64,000 nucleotides of DNA from QQWI01 sp964522015 (GCA_964522015.1 CAZFST010000014.1:1-64000); one strand, 5' to 3'. Positions 7,163-16,842 are shown, counted from the first letter of the stretch. A program made the numbers and translations. Notes: a model not told the origin generated them from the letters alone.

Positions 7163-9148
7163 ATGAAAAAGCGCGGGGATATGTTGTTGATTCAGAATCT
7201 ACGCAATAAGATGTTTAATCCATATAGACTCCAAATTTTAGCTGTAGCAATCCTGGTTGTCGTGGTGGTTTTTATTGTATTCGTCACCCTTAGGGAGATC
7301 GATCATCAATATGAGAATGCTTTAAATGCTCAAAATAATGCCATTACAAACGCTGCTAATGAAATAGATTATATTTTAAAAAGTAGCAAAGATCAGCTCC
7401 AGATTTTGGTCGATATTATGGCCCGTCCCCCTGTCCATGAGCCAGTTGACTATGAGATATTTAATAGGCAACTAATTTTACAAGAATCAGAGAAGTTTCA
7501 TATAATGTTTGAAAAGGATGGCGCTAAGGCTAGCATTTCTGGTGTCGGTAATCCATTGGATTCGGATCTAAAAAAGCAGAGTCAGCTTTTAGACATGATG
7601 GCTCTAACACCGTTTTTAAGAGTCGTTCATGAGCAAATGAAGAATGTACAGTGGCTCTATTTTGTCTCAAAAGATAAGGCAATTATTTTATACCCGCAGA
7701 CCACAGCCGATGAGTATGTCTATACTGATGGCACCATGACTCAAGAGTATTATACATTGGCTTTACCAGAACTAAATCCTGAGCGTAAAACAAGAGTAAC
7801 AAAAGTCTATAATGATGAGGTTGGGACAGGCCTAATGGTTACCTTAACACAACCGGTTTATAAGGGACAGACTTTTTTAGGTGCTTTGGCTTTGGACATT
7901 ACTTTAGAACAGATTGAAAAGATCCTAGATGATAATCTATTAGATCATGCTGCTTATGTCTTAATGAGCGACTACGGCGAACAAATTGTTATAACAGGTA
8001 ATCAGAGTTTAATCAATCAAGACTTGAATATTGTTTCAGAGAAAAGCGACATGGTTGCTTTGAGTGTTAAATTGGGTGAGTTGCCTTGGGAAATTCAAAG
8101 TGTTAGGGACAAAGGCAGCATATATACTCATATCATTGTAGATTTAGTGCCATTGTTTGGCCTTGTTCTTGTACTGATTGCATTTTCATTACTGTTAATG
8201 CGCCAAATAAGTATCAACGCAGAAATCTATAATACTCAGTTAAGATTTGAACAAGTGGTGAATCAGTCAGATCAATTATTAGTGATGCTTGATAAAAAAG
8301 GTAGTATGATTTATGTGAATCATTTGGCACTTGAAATGGTGGCGAAATCCTTGGATGACTTGATCGGACTGCCCTTTGAAGAAGGTGGGTGGTGGCGTTG
8401 GTCTGAAGAATTAATGCAATTTATCAGAGATGCCGTTGTCAGATGTAATCTTGGCGAGAGCGTTAAAAGGGATGTTATTCATTACAATCAAAAGGGTGAA
8501 AGGATTAACGTTGAGTTCTCATTGAATCCAATTTACAATGCCAAGGGAGAAATTGAATACCTTATGGCCAGTGGTAAAGATATCACAGAAAGGATTAAGC
8601 TAAAAGAGTCAATGGAACGACTGTCAAAGATAGATATGTTGACCAATGTCAGTAATCGACGGGGTACCACTGAATTTTTAGAGACCGAGATTGGCAGAGC
8701 CGTGAGGCAAAATCGACCACTATCCATATTATTAGGGGATATTGATTTTTTTAAGCGGGTCAATGATACCTTTGGTCATAATATTGGTGATCAAGTACTG
8801 GTGAAAATATGTGAAGCCATAGGATTACACATTCGAGACTATGACCATTTAGGAAGATGGGGCGGTGAGGAGTTTATGATTATCCTTCAAGGAACAACTT
8901 CTGATTTAGCAATGGAGACGGCAAAAAGAATGTGTCAAACAATCATGGAAACCAACTTCTTTGGCTTATCTTCAAGACTTAATCTTCCTGTTACGATGAC
9001 ATTTGGTGTATCTGAATATTGCCCTGGAATGGCTATCAACGAATTTATAAAGTCTGCTGATGATGCGCTTTATTATGGAAAAAATAATGGTAGAAATCAA
9101 GTTGTGGTCATAAAAGGTGCTAATTCATTTTTGGTAGAAAGACTTTGA
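7163..9148 (+). CDS. membrane diguanylate cyclase with CACHE-type sensor, PAS and GGDEF
   Basis: 661 aa. Membrane segment 1 at about residues 22-42, an extracellular region of about 280 residues resembling a double-CACHE sensor, membrane segment 2 at about 325-350, PAS (about 360-475) and GGDEF (about 485-645). The active site reads GGEEF and the product-inhibition site RDYD lies exactly five residues before it, so an active, feedback-inhibited c-di-GMP synthase is expected. It is the first gene of an apparent operon with cutC, an aldolase-like gene and a VOC gene (17-bp gap, then overlap or short gaps). Three 12-bp repeats precede it. The ligand is unknown. Confidence 0.88.
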   Translation: MKKRGDMLLIQNLRNKMFNPYRLQILAVAILVVVVVFIVFVTLREIDHQYENALNAQNNAITNAANEIDYILKSSKDQLQILVDIMARPPVHEPVDYEIFNRQLILQESEKFHIMFEKDGAKASISGVGNPLDSDLKKQSQLLDMMALTPFLRVVHEQMKNVQWLYFVSKDKAIILYPQTTADEYVYTDGTMTQEYYTLALPELNPERKTRVTKVYNDEVGTGLMVTLTQPVYKGQTFLGALALDITLEQIEKILDDNLLDHAAYVLMSDYGEQIVITGNQSLINQDLNIVSEKSDMVALSVKLGELPWEIQSVRDKGSIYTHIIVDLVPLFGLVLVLIAFSLLLMRQISINAEIYNTQLRFEQVVNQSDQLLVMLDKKGSMIYVNHLALEMVAKSLDDLIGLPFEEGGWWRWSEELMQFIRDAVVRCNLGESVKRDVIHYNQKGERINVEFSLNPIYNAKGEIEYLMASGKDITERIKLKESMERLSKIDMLTNVSNRRGTTEFLETEIGRAVRQNRPLSILLGDIDFFKRVNDTFGHNIGDQVLVKICEAIGLHIRDYDHLGRWGGEEFMIILQGTTSDLAMETAKRMCQTIMETNFFGLSSRLNLPVTMTFGVSEYCPGMAINEFIKSADDALYYGKNNGRNQVVVIKGANSFLVERL

Positions 9149-9165
9149 TTAATTAGGGGTACAAG

Positions 9166-9888
9166 ATGCTTAAAAAAATGAGATTAGAAGTTTGTGTGGA
9201 TAGCTATTTATCTTTAAAAACAGCTGTGGCAGCGGGTGCAGACCGCATTGAACTCTGTAGCGCATTGAATTTAGGTGGCTTGACTCCCAGTTATGGGTTG
9301 ATGCAACAAGCAATTGAGCTACGGGAAAGGCTTATGTCTGAGTCTAAGAGTCACAAGCCCTTAGAAATTGTAGTGATGATTAGACCCCATGGCTTTGATT
9401 TTACTTATCATCAAGAGGAACTTGAGACAATGGCTCTTGATATTGCCAATGCAAAGGATATGGGGTTTGATGGGATTGTAATAGGTGTATTGCTTCCCAG
9501 CGGCAGGTTGGATTTAATCCAATTAGAGGCAATGGTTACCCTTGCTAAACCCATGACCCTTGTGCTTCACCGTGCATTCGATGTTGCGGTTATGCCCCAT
9601 GAAGATGTGCCTGCCCTAATTGAGATGGGTTTTAGTCGCATCTTAACTTCAGGTCAAAAACCCACAGCTCTTGAAGGGGCAACCTATATTAAAAGTCTGC
9701 AAGAGGATTATGGACATCTCATTAACATTATGCCTGGTGCTGGAATTAACCCGGGAAACATTTCTGATTTGATAACCATCACCGGTTGCACGGACTATCA
9801 TATGTCTGGAAAAGTAACGACTAAAAACCGCCAAGAGGCTTCATATGAGATCATAAAGGAGACTAGAAATGTTATATTTCATGAATGA
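9166..9888 (+). CDS. cutC: CutC-family protein
   Basis: 240 aa TIM-barrel protein of the CutC family. Diagnostic N-terminus LEVCVDSYLSL followed by GADRIELCSALNLGG, then VMIRPHGFDF and LHRAFDV. The family was linked to copper homeostasis, but its biochemical activity is not settled. AGGGG lies 6 nt before the ATG. The 3' end overlaps the next gene by 20 bp, so translation is probably coupled. The operon partners give no evidence for a copper role. Confidence 0.9.
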   Translation: MLKKMRLEVCVDSYLSLKTAVAAGADRIELCSALNLGGLTPSYGLMQQAIELRERLMSESKSHKPLEIVVMIRPHGFDFTYHQEELETMALDIANAKDMGFDGIVIGVLLPSGRLDLIQLEAMVTLAKPMTLVLHRAFDVAVMPHEDVPALIEMGFSRILTSGQKPTALEGATYIKSLQEDYGHLINIMPGAGINPGNISDLITITGCTDYHMSGKVTTKNRQEASYEIIKETRNVIFHE

Positions 9889-10921
9889 TTATTCTGAGGG
9901 GGCACACCCAAGAATTATGGCTGCACTGGCAGCCACCAATATGGAACAGCATGTTGGCTATGGTTTGGACGCCCATTGTGAGAATGCTATGGCATTGATT
10001 AAAAAGAGAATTGGAAAGCCAGATGCTGATGTCCATTTACTTGTGGCAGGCACCCAGACCAATGCCATTGCCTTATCTGCTTTCTTGAGACCCTACGAGG
10101 CTGTTATTTCCACTGATCTTGGTCATATTTCATGTCACGAAACTGGTGCTATTGAAGCCACAGGTCACAAGATTATTGAAATGCCAAGTCAAGATGGGTT
10201 GCTAAAACCTGAAGACATTGATAAAGCTTGCAATGCCCATGTGGATGAACATATGGTGCTGCCCCGTGTTGCCTATATTTCCAATGCCACAGAAACCGGT
10301 TCTATTTATACAAAGGCTCAGTTAGTAGCCCTCCGTAAAAAATGCGACGAGCGGTCCCTTTATTTGTATTTGGACGGTGCAAGACTTGCCAATGCTTTAA
10401 CCTGTGATGATAACGATCTAACAATAGAAGATATTGCTACATTGACAGATGCTTTTTACATTGGGGGTACAAAGAACGGTATTTTGTTTGGTGAAGCATT
10501 AGTGATTACAAATCCAGCCCTTAAACCACATATGCGATATGCCATCAAACAAAGAGGTGGCATGTTGGCAAAAGGAAGACTCCTAGGGATACAATTTGAA
10601 GAACTCTTTAAAGATGAATTTTTCTTTGAACTTTCAAAGCACACCAACGACATGTCAAAACTTTTAAGAAGTGGCATTGAAGCCTTGGGTTATGAATTTG
10701 TAACCCCATCGTCCACCAACCTGACTTTTGTGGTATTACCAAATGCAATCCATTCAGAGTTGTCAAAGCAATGCTACTATGAGGCTGAGAAGCCCTTTGA
10801 TGCAAATAACATGGAAGCCAGATTTGTTACATCTTGGGCGACCCCTAAAGAAGATGTTGAAAGTTTACTTTTGTTGTTAGCAGGGTATAAGCAAAAAAAG
10901 GAAGTTCTTGAGAGTAGATAA
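9869..10921 (+). CDS. threonine-aldolase-like PLP enzyme
   Basis: 350 aa, fold-type I PLP enzyme of the beta-eliminating lyase/low-specificity threonine aldolase family, which cleaves threonine or allo-threonine to glycine and acetaldehyde. Seen: YGLDAHCENA near the N-terminus, GTQTNAIALSA (phosphate-binding region), DGARLANAL (the Asp/Arg pair contacting PLP) and GGTKNG with the Schiff-base lysine. It lacks the longer N-terminus of classical LtaE. The ATG at 9869 has AAGGAG upstream and overlaps cutC. Other beta-hydroxy amino acids are possible substrates. Confidence 0.85.
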   Translation: MLYFMNDYSEGAHPRIMAALAATNMEQHVGYGLDAHCENAMALIKKRIGKPDADVHLLVAGTQTNAIALSAFLRPYEAVISTDLGHISCHETGAIEATGHKIIEMPSQDGLLKPEDIDKACNAHVDEHMVLPRVAYISNATETGSIYTKAQLVALRKKCDERSLYLYLDGARLANALTCDDNDLTIEDIATLTDAFYIGGTKNGILFGEALVITNPALKPHMRYAIKQRGGMLAKGRLLGIQFEELFKDEFFFELSKHTNDMSKLLRSGIEALGYEFVTPSSTNLTFVVLPNAIHSELSKQCYYEAEKPFDANNMEARFVTSWATPKEDVESLLLLLAGYKQKKEVLESR

Positions 10922-10932
10922 GGAGGTTTCGT

Positions 10933-11358
10933 ATGCAGGTTGTACCGTATTTTTATTTTAATGGCAATGCGCAAACTGCTTTAGAGTTCTATCAGGTGGC
11001 TTTTGAGTCTGTTGCCACAGGTGTGATGCGATACAAAGATCAGCCCAGTCCAGGTTTGTTACCTGAGCATGAACAAATGATATTACACGCGGAATTGGTA
11101 ACTGCTGCTGGTCCCTTTTATATTTCTGATGCTCTTGGAACTGATGCCGTATCAACAGGAAATCAAATACAGATTAATCTTAACTGCGACACCGAAGAAC
11201 AAATTAGACATCTGTTTTCTCATTTATCAGCAGGTGGTAAAGTAAATATGGCTTTAGAGAATACCTTTTGGGGTGCATTATTCGGCTCATTGACGGATCA
11301 GTTTGGGATTACATGGAGTCTGAATTATCAACATTCACCCATGCAAGTAGGTCTTTAA
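10933..11358 (+). CDS. VOC-family (PhnB-like) protein
   Basis: 141 aa, one full VOC (glyoxalase/bleomycin-resistance fold) domain of the PhnB type: VVPYFYFNGNAQTALEFY at the start and ALFGSLTDQFGITWSLN at the end. Such proteins are dimers; few have known substrates. It begins 11 bp after the aldolase-like gene behind AAGGAGG and is the last gene before a terminator, so it belongs to the 7163-11358 operon. Confidence 0.85.
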   Translation: MQVVPYFYFNGNAQTALEFYQVAFESVATGVMRYKDQPSPGLLPEHEQMILHAELVTAAGPFYISDALGTDAVSTGNQIQINLNCDTEEQIRHLFSHLSAGGKVNMALENTFWGALFGSLTDQFGITWSLNYQHSPMQVGL

Positions 11359-11402
11359 ATCGGTTTGTCTTTCTAGTAAATCATTCATTTAATCATCAAT
11401 TC

Positions 11403-11437
11403 AAAATCACCAATCCAAAGCGGTTGGTGATTTTTTC
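11403..11437 (+). terminator. intrinsic terminator of the GGDEF-cutC operon
   Basis: AAAATCACCAA (11403-11413) pairs with TTGGTGATTTT (11424-11434), 10-nt loop, then more T. Confidence 0.88.
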
Positions 11438-11542
11438 TATAGGCATTCTTTCCAAACCTAACACCTAAAGTAAGTGCTATACTCAAAATGTAGACATGCG
11501 CCTAAAAACAGACAAAGCGCAGTTCATTTTGGAGGTACATCA

Positions 11543-13087
11543 ATGAAAACCAGTAAAACCAATCAAATAAATCAAACTATCAATCCTAGAGTACCCATTG
11601 ACCGGATTCAAAATGCCCTTGATACCGTGGCAAAGACCTGGGATTATTCAGGCAATATCGCCATGTTCATTAATGGCGATGTGGTCTATCGCCAAAGTTA
11701 CGGGTATCAAGACCGCCACCATCAAGTACCTTGCACAGGCGCTAGCACATACCCAATGATCGTCAACCTATTTTGGGTCCGCCTGGCCTTGTTGCATCTA
11801 ATTGACACAGGAAAAGCAAAGCTCTCAGATGCTCTCAATCTGACCATTCCAGAGTATGAGCACGCAGGTGCTATCAAGTTAATCGACTTGATCAAAAACC
11901 TATCAGGGATTCCAGATTTCTATTACACCGTGCTCATGCCTGAGTTTGAAGCTGATCAAGACCATAAGGATCAGCCTATTGAAATGCGCCTAATGCAGGA
12001 AAATCGGGTCTATTATCAACATGGCCGTTTTGATAAAGTCATGGCTCTTATCGGTAAATTGCCCCTTGAATATGTTCCAGGAACACCAGAAAAGGAAGGT
12101 TCCGAAAGTAATGTTTACGTAATGGCAGAGGTGGTCAATCGAATTTCTGGCTTAAGCGTGGTAGATTATTTAGCATCCCATGTATTCGAGCCTCTTTGTG
12201 GTTTACACATTACCAAGGGCATCGATTTTGAAAATCCCCAAGTTAGCCCAGCGTCCTATGCTGTTCACCGTTCTTCGGAATTTGTTCGGGTTGAAATCGA
12301 CAAAGAAATATTCTTTGCATCCCAGGGAGATGCCTGTTTTTCTCTGACTCTAGACCATCTGATTTGCCTCGTGACAGCCCTAACCAAAGGGAACCTATTT
12401 TCCCAGGGCATGTGGCGTAAAATATACAAATATGACGATGATAATATGGGTCTTCTATTTGAGAGTGCCAACGGGTACGACTGTACTAATTTCAGCTTTT
12501 TGGCTTATAACGGCAATCTCTACATCAATAGAACCACCGGGGCCGCCTTTGTATTTATTGGAAATGAAGAGCAATTGATGCGCTATCAACATAATAGTTG
12601 GCATTATTTTAGACGGAGCTTTAGAGAAGCGGTGGATGGGTTGTTGACTAGGCCTGTGGCCACTAAAATGGTGCCCCTCAACAAGCGAAACTATTGGGAT
12701 GCCCTTAAGCTGGATGTTGCCCAGGACCAAAATGAATTTGTGCTAGATGCCAAATCCTCATTGGTGATGGCCTTGATGCACAGTAATAAAAAAGCCTTTG
12801 TGCAAATGGAAGGTGATCTGGCGGTGGGGCTCTTGGTGGTGGATGTGAAGCCCAAAGAGCATTACTATCACATTGATATCATCCTGATAGATCAACGGTT
12901 TCAGGGGAAAGGCTATGGTAAACTCATGGTCAAGTGGGCGGTGGCCTACCTGGCTGAGCGAGGTGCAAAGTCTCTAAAAATCGGGGTCAATCGCTATAAC
13001 TACCCAGCCCAACAGATTTATATGGCGGCGGGGTTCAAGCCTAAATCGGTGTATGATGAAGGAATGGAACTTTGCTTAGAACTGTAA
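11543..13087 (+). CDS. beta-lactamase-fold pseudoenzyme fused to a GNAT acetyltransferase
   Basis: 514 aa from ATG 11543 (GGAGGT upstream). Residues about 15-340 follow the serine beta-lactamase/PBP fold (class C/esterase type), but the motifs are broken. The SxxK position reads STYP (Lys lost), the YxN position reads ESN (Tyr lost) and no clear HxG/KTG is visible. Residues about 395-514 are a GNAT domain with the acetyl-CoA loop RFQGKGYGK and the typical YPAQQIYMAAGFKP ending. The N-domain therefore more likely binds a ligand than hydrolyses one. No signal peptide, so it should be cytosolic. A terminator follows. Substrate unknown. Confidence 0.75.
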   Translation: MKTSKTNQINQTINPRVPIDRIQNALDTVAKTWDYSGNIAMFINGDVVYRQSYGYQDRHHQVPCTGASTYPMIVNLFWVRLALLHLIDTGKAKLSDALNLTIPEYEHAGAIKLIDLIKNLSGIPDFYYTVLMPEFEADQDHKDQPIEMRLMQENRVYYQHGRFDKVMALIGKLPLEYVPGTPEKEGSESNVYVMAEVVNRISGLSVVDYLASHVFEPLCGLHITKGIDFENPQVSPASYAVHRSSEFVRVEIDKEIFFASQGDACFSLTLDHLICLVTALTKGNLFSQGMWRKIYKYDDDNMGLLFESANGYDCTNFSFLAYNGNLYINRTTGAAFVFIGNEEQLMRYQHNSWHYFRRSFREAVDGLLTRPVATKMVPLNKRNYWDALKLDVAQDQNEFVLDAKSSLVMALMHSNKKAFVQMEGDLAVGLLVVDVKPKEHYYHIDIILIDQRFQGKGYGKLMVKWAVAYLAERGAKSLKIGVNRYNYPAQQIYMAAGFKPKSVYDEGMELCLEL

Positions 13088-13110
13088 ACGGTATTACTCT
13101 TTATCAATTG

Positions 13111-13133
13111 GCAACCCTAGCGGTTGCTTTTTT
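13111..13133 (+). terminator. intrinsic terminator after the GNAT fusion gene
   Basis: GCAACC-CTAGC-GGTTGC followed by TTTTTT. Confidence 0.9.
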
Positions 13134-13234
13134 GATTTCTATGGGACTCTGGTTTTTATGTAATCACGGGGGCCTGCTTAACAACCACAAAGAGGGGTAA
13201 AAGAGAAGTACGACAAACTAACTTGGAGAGCGTT

Positions 13235-15112
13235 ATGACCACACAAAAACTAGAGGCCTTAGCCGAGAAATTATGGCATAACAGACGCCAAGAAGGACAT
13301 ATTTGGGAGCCCATGGCAACCGAACTGATTACCCTTAGTCAACAATTTGAGGATCAATCAGCAGATCAATCAGAAGATCATCCAGAAAATGAAACAGAAG
13401 AGAGTATTAAAATAGAAGTAAAAGGCTACTGCCATTTAGCCCACGCTTTGCTAAACCAAGCAAAAGGGGAATTTGAAAAAGCCCATGTGGCTGTGGATCT
13501 TGCCCTGGAGGCCTTTGATCTTAGTGGCCAGTTAAGATGGCAGGCCCGGGGACTTATGATTTCTGGTTTTTTGCAAGTTAACATGAATTTATTTCAGCAA
13601 GCTTTGGAAGACTGGAAACGGGCCTACGATATGGGTCAAATCATAGAAGATAGAGAAATCATCATCAACTCCCTATATAGTATCGCGATTCTAAATCGAG
13701 TAAGCCTACAGCGGTACCAAGACGCCATTGGCTATTTTAACCGTGTTTTAAAATTGTGTATGGAAACAGATCCCCCCAATGTACTGACTGGAAATGTCTA
13801 TTCAGGCCTGAGTAAATGCCATATGGCACTGGAACATCGAGGGTTAGCCCTTCGCTATGCGCAGCAGGCTTTGGCGTATGCTAAAGAATTTGGGGATAAG
13901 CGGACCCTTGGTTGGAGTCTTGAGCTATGCGTAAGCACCCATATTACCTTAGGGGATATTGATAAGGCCTATGGCTTTGCAAAAGAGAATTTAGAAACTT
14001 GGATTTTACTTGATGATGCCTATGGGATTGCCATCGCTTATCAAGATTTGGCTACAGTCCACAGACTGATGGGGGAACTTGAACAGGCCCTTGATTTTAA
14101 TGAGAAAGCATTGGCCTTTGCAAAGGGTATGCAGTCTCAACTGGTTCTAGAAACCCTTTACTTAGAAATGGCCAATGTAGCAGAGGCAATCGGGAACTAC
14201 GGTTTAAGTCTTAGCTACTACAAGGCTTATATGGAAATTCGAGAGAAGTCCTTAAAGGCATCTTTCAACCAAGAAATCAGCAAGGTTGCTGGGGAATTAA
14301 AACTTGAAAACTATCGATTGAAACACGTGGAATTGGAAGAAAAAATGAGAGCCTTAAAGGTTGCTCAAGAGGCTCTTGTTCGGTCAGAAAAGATGAATGC
14401 GCTCCTTGGGCTTATTGGCGGGGTCGCCCATAAAATCAATACCCCCCTTGGCAATAGCATCCTGCTGAATTCATTTATTCTGGACCAGTGCGAAAACCTT
14501 CTAAAAAAATCTTCAACACAGGACCTACTGCAAAGAGATTTTGTAAACTATCTGGACAGCGCCATTGAAGCACAAAAGGGGATTGAAAAGGGCTTGAGTA
14601 CAGTGGCCCACATTGTTGAAAGTTTTAAACGAATCGCCGTTAATCCCAGTATGATTAAGCGGGAGCCCGTCAATACCCGAGAATTTTTAGAGGGGTGGAA
14701 AAAGGGGCTTGCCCTCTATTATCCCAGCTACAAGCCAGATATCCAGATTATCTGTGATACCCAGCATTATGTCAGTATCGACCCGTTGGAAACCATAAAA
14801 GTTTTGGATGAGCTATTTCTCAATGCCATGGACCATGGCTACAAAAGTCCTTTTGAGGGTCCATTTACAGTACAGATTCTTGTGGCCCCACAAAATAATC
14901 TGGCCTTTGAATTCAAAGACTTTGGTAGTGGTATTGAACCAGAAGTGCTCAAAAAAATATTCGAGCCCTTTGTAAAGTTGGGCTCGAGTACATCCCATTT
15001 AGGGATTGGTCTTCATGTTGTTTACAATGTGGTGGTCTATGTCTTAGAAGGTTCCATTACCATAGAATCAGAGCTTGGTAAGGGTACCCATGTTAAGATA
15101 AATTTGTTGTAG
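13235..15112 (+). CDS. cytosolic TPR-containing histidine-kinase-like protein
   Basis: 625 aa from ATG 13235 (GGAGAG upstream). Residues about 60-340 are tetratricopeptide repeats, then a short coiled coil and an H-box GVAHKINTPLG (His about 398). The HATPase domain has an N-box (LFLNAMDHG), a G1 box (DFGSGI) and a G2 box (LGIGLHVV). No membrane segment. The residue after the phospho-accepting His is Lys; related kinases, including the one at 53636-55429, have Glu there. Since this acid is thought to activate the His, kinase or phosphatase activity may be altered. No response regulator is adjacent. A Gln/Asp/Glu-rich linker interrupts the N-terminus. Confidence 0.8.
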   Translation: MTTQKLEALAEKLWHNRRQEGHIWEPMATELITLSQQFEDQSADQSEDHPENETEESIKIEVKGYCHLAHALLNQAKGEFEKAHVAVDLALEAFDLSGQLRWQARGLMISGFLQVNMNLFQQALEDWKRAYDMGQIIEDREIIINSLYSIAILNRVSLQRYQDAIGYFNRVLKLCMETDPPNVLTGNVYSGLSKCHMALEHRGLALRYAQQALAYAKEFGDKRTLGWSLELCVSTHITLGDIDKAYGFAKENLETWILLDDAYGIAIAYQDLATVHRLMGELEQALDFNEKALAFAKGMQSQLVLETLYLEMANVAEAIGNYGLSLSYYKAYMEIREKSLKASFNQEISKVAGELKLENYRLKHVELEEKMRALKVAQEALVRSEKMNALLGLIGGVAHKINTPLGNSILLNSFILDQCENLLKKSSTQDLLQRDFVNYLDSAIEAQKGIEKGLSTVAHIVESFKRIAVNPSMIKREPVNTREFLEGWKKGLALYYPSYKPDIQIICDTQHYVSIDPLETIKVLDELFLNAMDHGYKSPFEGPFTVQILVAPQNNLAFEFKDFGSGIEPEVLKKIFEPFVKLGSSTSHLGIGLHVVYNVVVYVLEGSITIESELGKGTHVKINLL

Positions 15113-15173
15113 GTAAGGGTATTTATGGTATTATATTGAAAACAAGAACTAAAAAAATGGAAAGAGGTACACT

Positions 15174-15977
15174 GTGGGAAAAGAAAAAATATTCTGGGCA
15201 GATGGGGATAATCCCAAAATGATTGCAGCATTTGAAATGGCTCAAAAGACATTCAAATACTTTTGGAGGGAGTACACTTGGGAAAGCAGAAGACTTATTC
15301 CCGCCCTGAATGCAGCTTATGTTAAGGTGGCTTGCAAACAAATCGTGGGGGATGACAATCCCATTGTTGAACATATGTGGATCAATGAAGTGTATTTCGA
15401 TGGTAATCATGTCAAGGGTGTTTTGGTGAATAATCCCAAGGCGTTGACCAATTATAAGATTGGTGATGTGATTAAGGTGCCATTAGCGCAAATTAGCGAT
15501 TGGATGTTTTGTATTACTGAGCAAAACTCAAAAGGATTGTTTGCCAAAGTATTTTCGTCAAAACAAAAGCCAAAGACCTATGGTGGTTTTACCATTCAAG
15601 CCATGCGCTCTGACATGACTGATGAGCAAAGGCGGTCCCATGATAAGGCCTGGGGATTTGACTTTGGCGATTATAATGATATTTTGATTGTTCATGGGCA
15701 AAAGGAATATCCAGAAAATCTGGTTGAACACCCAATGAGTAAAAACATGAAAGAAAAGTTTGTGGCATTTTTAAATGCGAATCCCAGTGAAATGTATGTT
15801 GTTGATGATCAAAGAATGACATTTTTACATAAGGAAACCGTAGCGGGTAATCTGTCTTCTGTTGAAGTATTACTATCCCTTGGTGTGGATAAATCGATGA
15901 AGTCTGCTACAGGTGAGACTGCCTTAGACTATGCCAATCGCTTGGGTTGGGATCATATTGCGCAGGTGCTGATTTAG
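15174..15977 (+). CDS. DUF2314 and ankyrin-repeat protein
   Basis: 267 aa starting at GTG 15174 behind AAAGAGG. The first 140 residues resemble DUF2314 (YegJ-like): a W-E-x-x-R helix, VKVACKQI, HMWINEVYFDG, and GVLVNNPK followed by IGDVIKVPLAQISDWMF. Residues about 215-267 are ankyrin-type repeats (TFLHKETVAGNLSSVEVLLS, then GETALDYANRLGWDHIAQVL). Both parts suggest protein binding. The function is unknown. The next gene starts 11 bp downstream, so they are probably co-transcribed. Confidence 0.7.
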   Translation: MGKEKIFWADGDNPKMIAAFEMAQKTFKYFWREYTWESRRLIPALNAAYVKVACKQIVGDDNPIVEHMWINEVYFDGNHVKGVLVNNPKALTNYKIGDVIKVPLAQISDWMFCITEQNSKGLFAKVFSSKQKPKTYGGFTIQAMRSDMTDEQRRSHDKAWGFDFGDYNDILIVHGQKEYPENLVEHPMSKNMKEKFVAFLNANPSEMYVVDDQRMTFLHKETVAGNLSSVEVLLSLGVDKSMKSATGETALDYANRLGWDHIAQVLI

Positions 15978-15988
15978 GAGGTCTTCGT

Positions 15989-16333
15989 ATGAAGAAGCTA
16001 TTGTTAGGTTTGGTTTTAGGGGTTGCTATTGGTGCAGCTATCAACAATGTTGCTCTAGGAATTAGCATTGGCTTGCTAGTGTGGATTTTAATGCTGGCTA
16101 AAAGTGGAAATAGGGTTGCAAGAAATAGAGGTGGCAGTAGAACACGCACCGGCCACCAGCACAATGATCAAAATAGCTTTAGTAGAGATCAGAGCGGTTT
16201 TAGCGGTGATAGAGATGGGGATGGCGTTCCTGATTATGCTGATAACAACGATGGCTATGATTATGATGGGGATGGTTCAGACTTTGATAGTGGTGGCTCA
16301 GACAGTGATAGTGGCGGCTCTAGTAGCGATTGA
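15989..16333 (+). CDS. small membrane-anchored acidic protein with DxDxDG calcium-binding-like repeats
   Basis: 114 aa from ATG 15989 (GGAGG at 15977-15981). The N-terminal 37 residues form one or two hydrophobic segments. A short basic Arg/Gly stretch follows, and the C-terminal half is low complexity (Asp, Gly, Ser, Asn). DRDGDGVPDYADNNDG resembles thrombospondin type-3 or dockerin calcium loops, and YDYDGDGSDFDSGG continues the pattern. This suggests a calcium-binding tail, with the side of the membrane unclear. Function unknown. Confidence 0.6.
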   Translation: MKKLLLGLVLGVAIGAAINNVALGISIGLLVWILMLAKSGNRVARNRGGSRTRTGHQHNDQNSFSRDQSGFSGDRDGDGVPDYADNNDGYDYDGDGSDFDSGGSDSDSGGSSSD

Positions 16334-16373
16334 AGCTTTAAAATAAAGGATTGTTACTATTGTGCCCAAAGAA

Positions 16374-16387
16374 CCAACTTAAGTTGG
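16374..16387. promoter_or_regulatory. perfect palindrome in the gap before a membrane-protein gene
   Basis: CCAACTTAAGTTGG, flanked by AAAGAA and TTTCTT. It could be a weak terminator for 15174-16333 or an operator for the gene at 16439. Confidence 0.35.
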
Positions 16388-16438
16388 TAGGTTTCTTATG
16401 CAAATATTGCTAACATATAGGCATAAGGAGGTAATCAA

Positions 16439-16804
16439 ATGGAAAAAATAAGAATCATCATTTCGGGTCTTTGGATAGCAACGATGCTGATTTATCTATT
16501 AGGGGATGTATTAAGGATGTATTCTGGTGATATGGTTGCAGGTATGATTGGTGATAAACCGGCCTCACAAGGGATGTGGCTTGGTATTGCCGTTATGATG
16601 ACTTTGCCCATAGCTATGTTAGTACTCACCCTGATCATACCAATGCCCCATGTAAGATCACTCAATCTGGTAATTGCTGTGATTGTCTTTGCCTTTAATG
16701 TTATTGGATTGCCATACAAAGGGCATTATGACAACTTTTTAATTGTGGTTAGTTTAATGCTTAATGGAATGGTGTTTTGGTATAGTTGGCATTGGACCGC
16801 CTAA
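16439..16804 (+). CDS. four-helix membrane protein, DUF6326-like
   Basis: 121 aa with four predicted membrane segments at about residues 6-25, 47-67, 74-94 and 98-118. The N-terminal LWIATMLIYLLGDVLRM, with an acid after the first helix, resembles DUF6326 proteins. AAGGAGGT precedes the ATG. It lies 38 bp before the MalT-like regulator gene. The role is unknown. Confidence 0.65.
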   Translation: MEKIRIIISGLWIATMLIYLLGDVLRMYSGDMVAGMIGDKPASQGMWLGIAVMMTLPIAMLVLTLIIPMPHVRSLNLVIAVIVFAFNVIGLPYKGHYDNFLIVVSLMLNGMVFWYSWHWTA

Positions 16805-16842
16805 GTTTCTTGTACTAGATAATCATACCGACGGAGGTGGCA

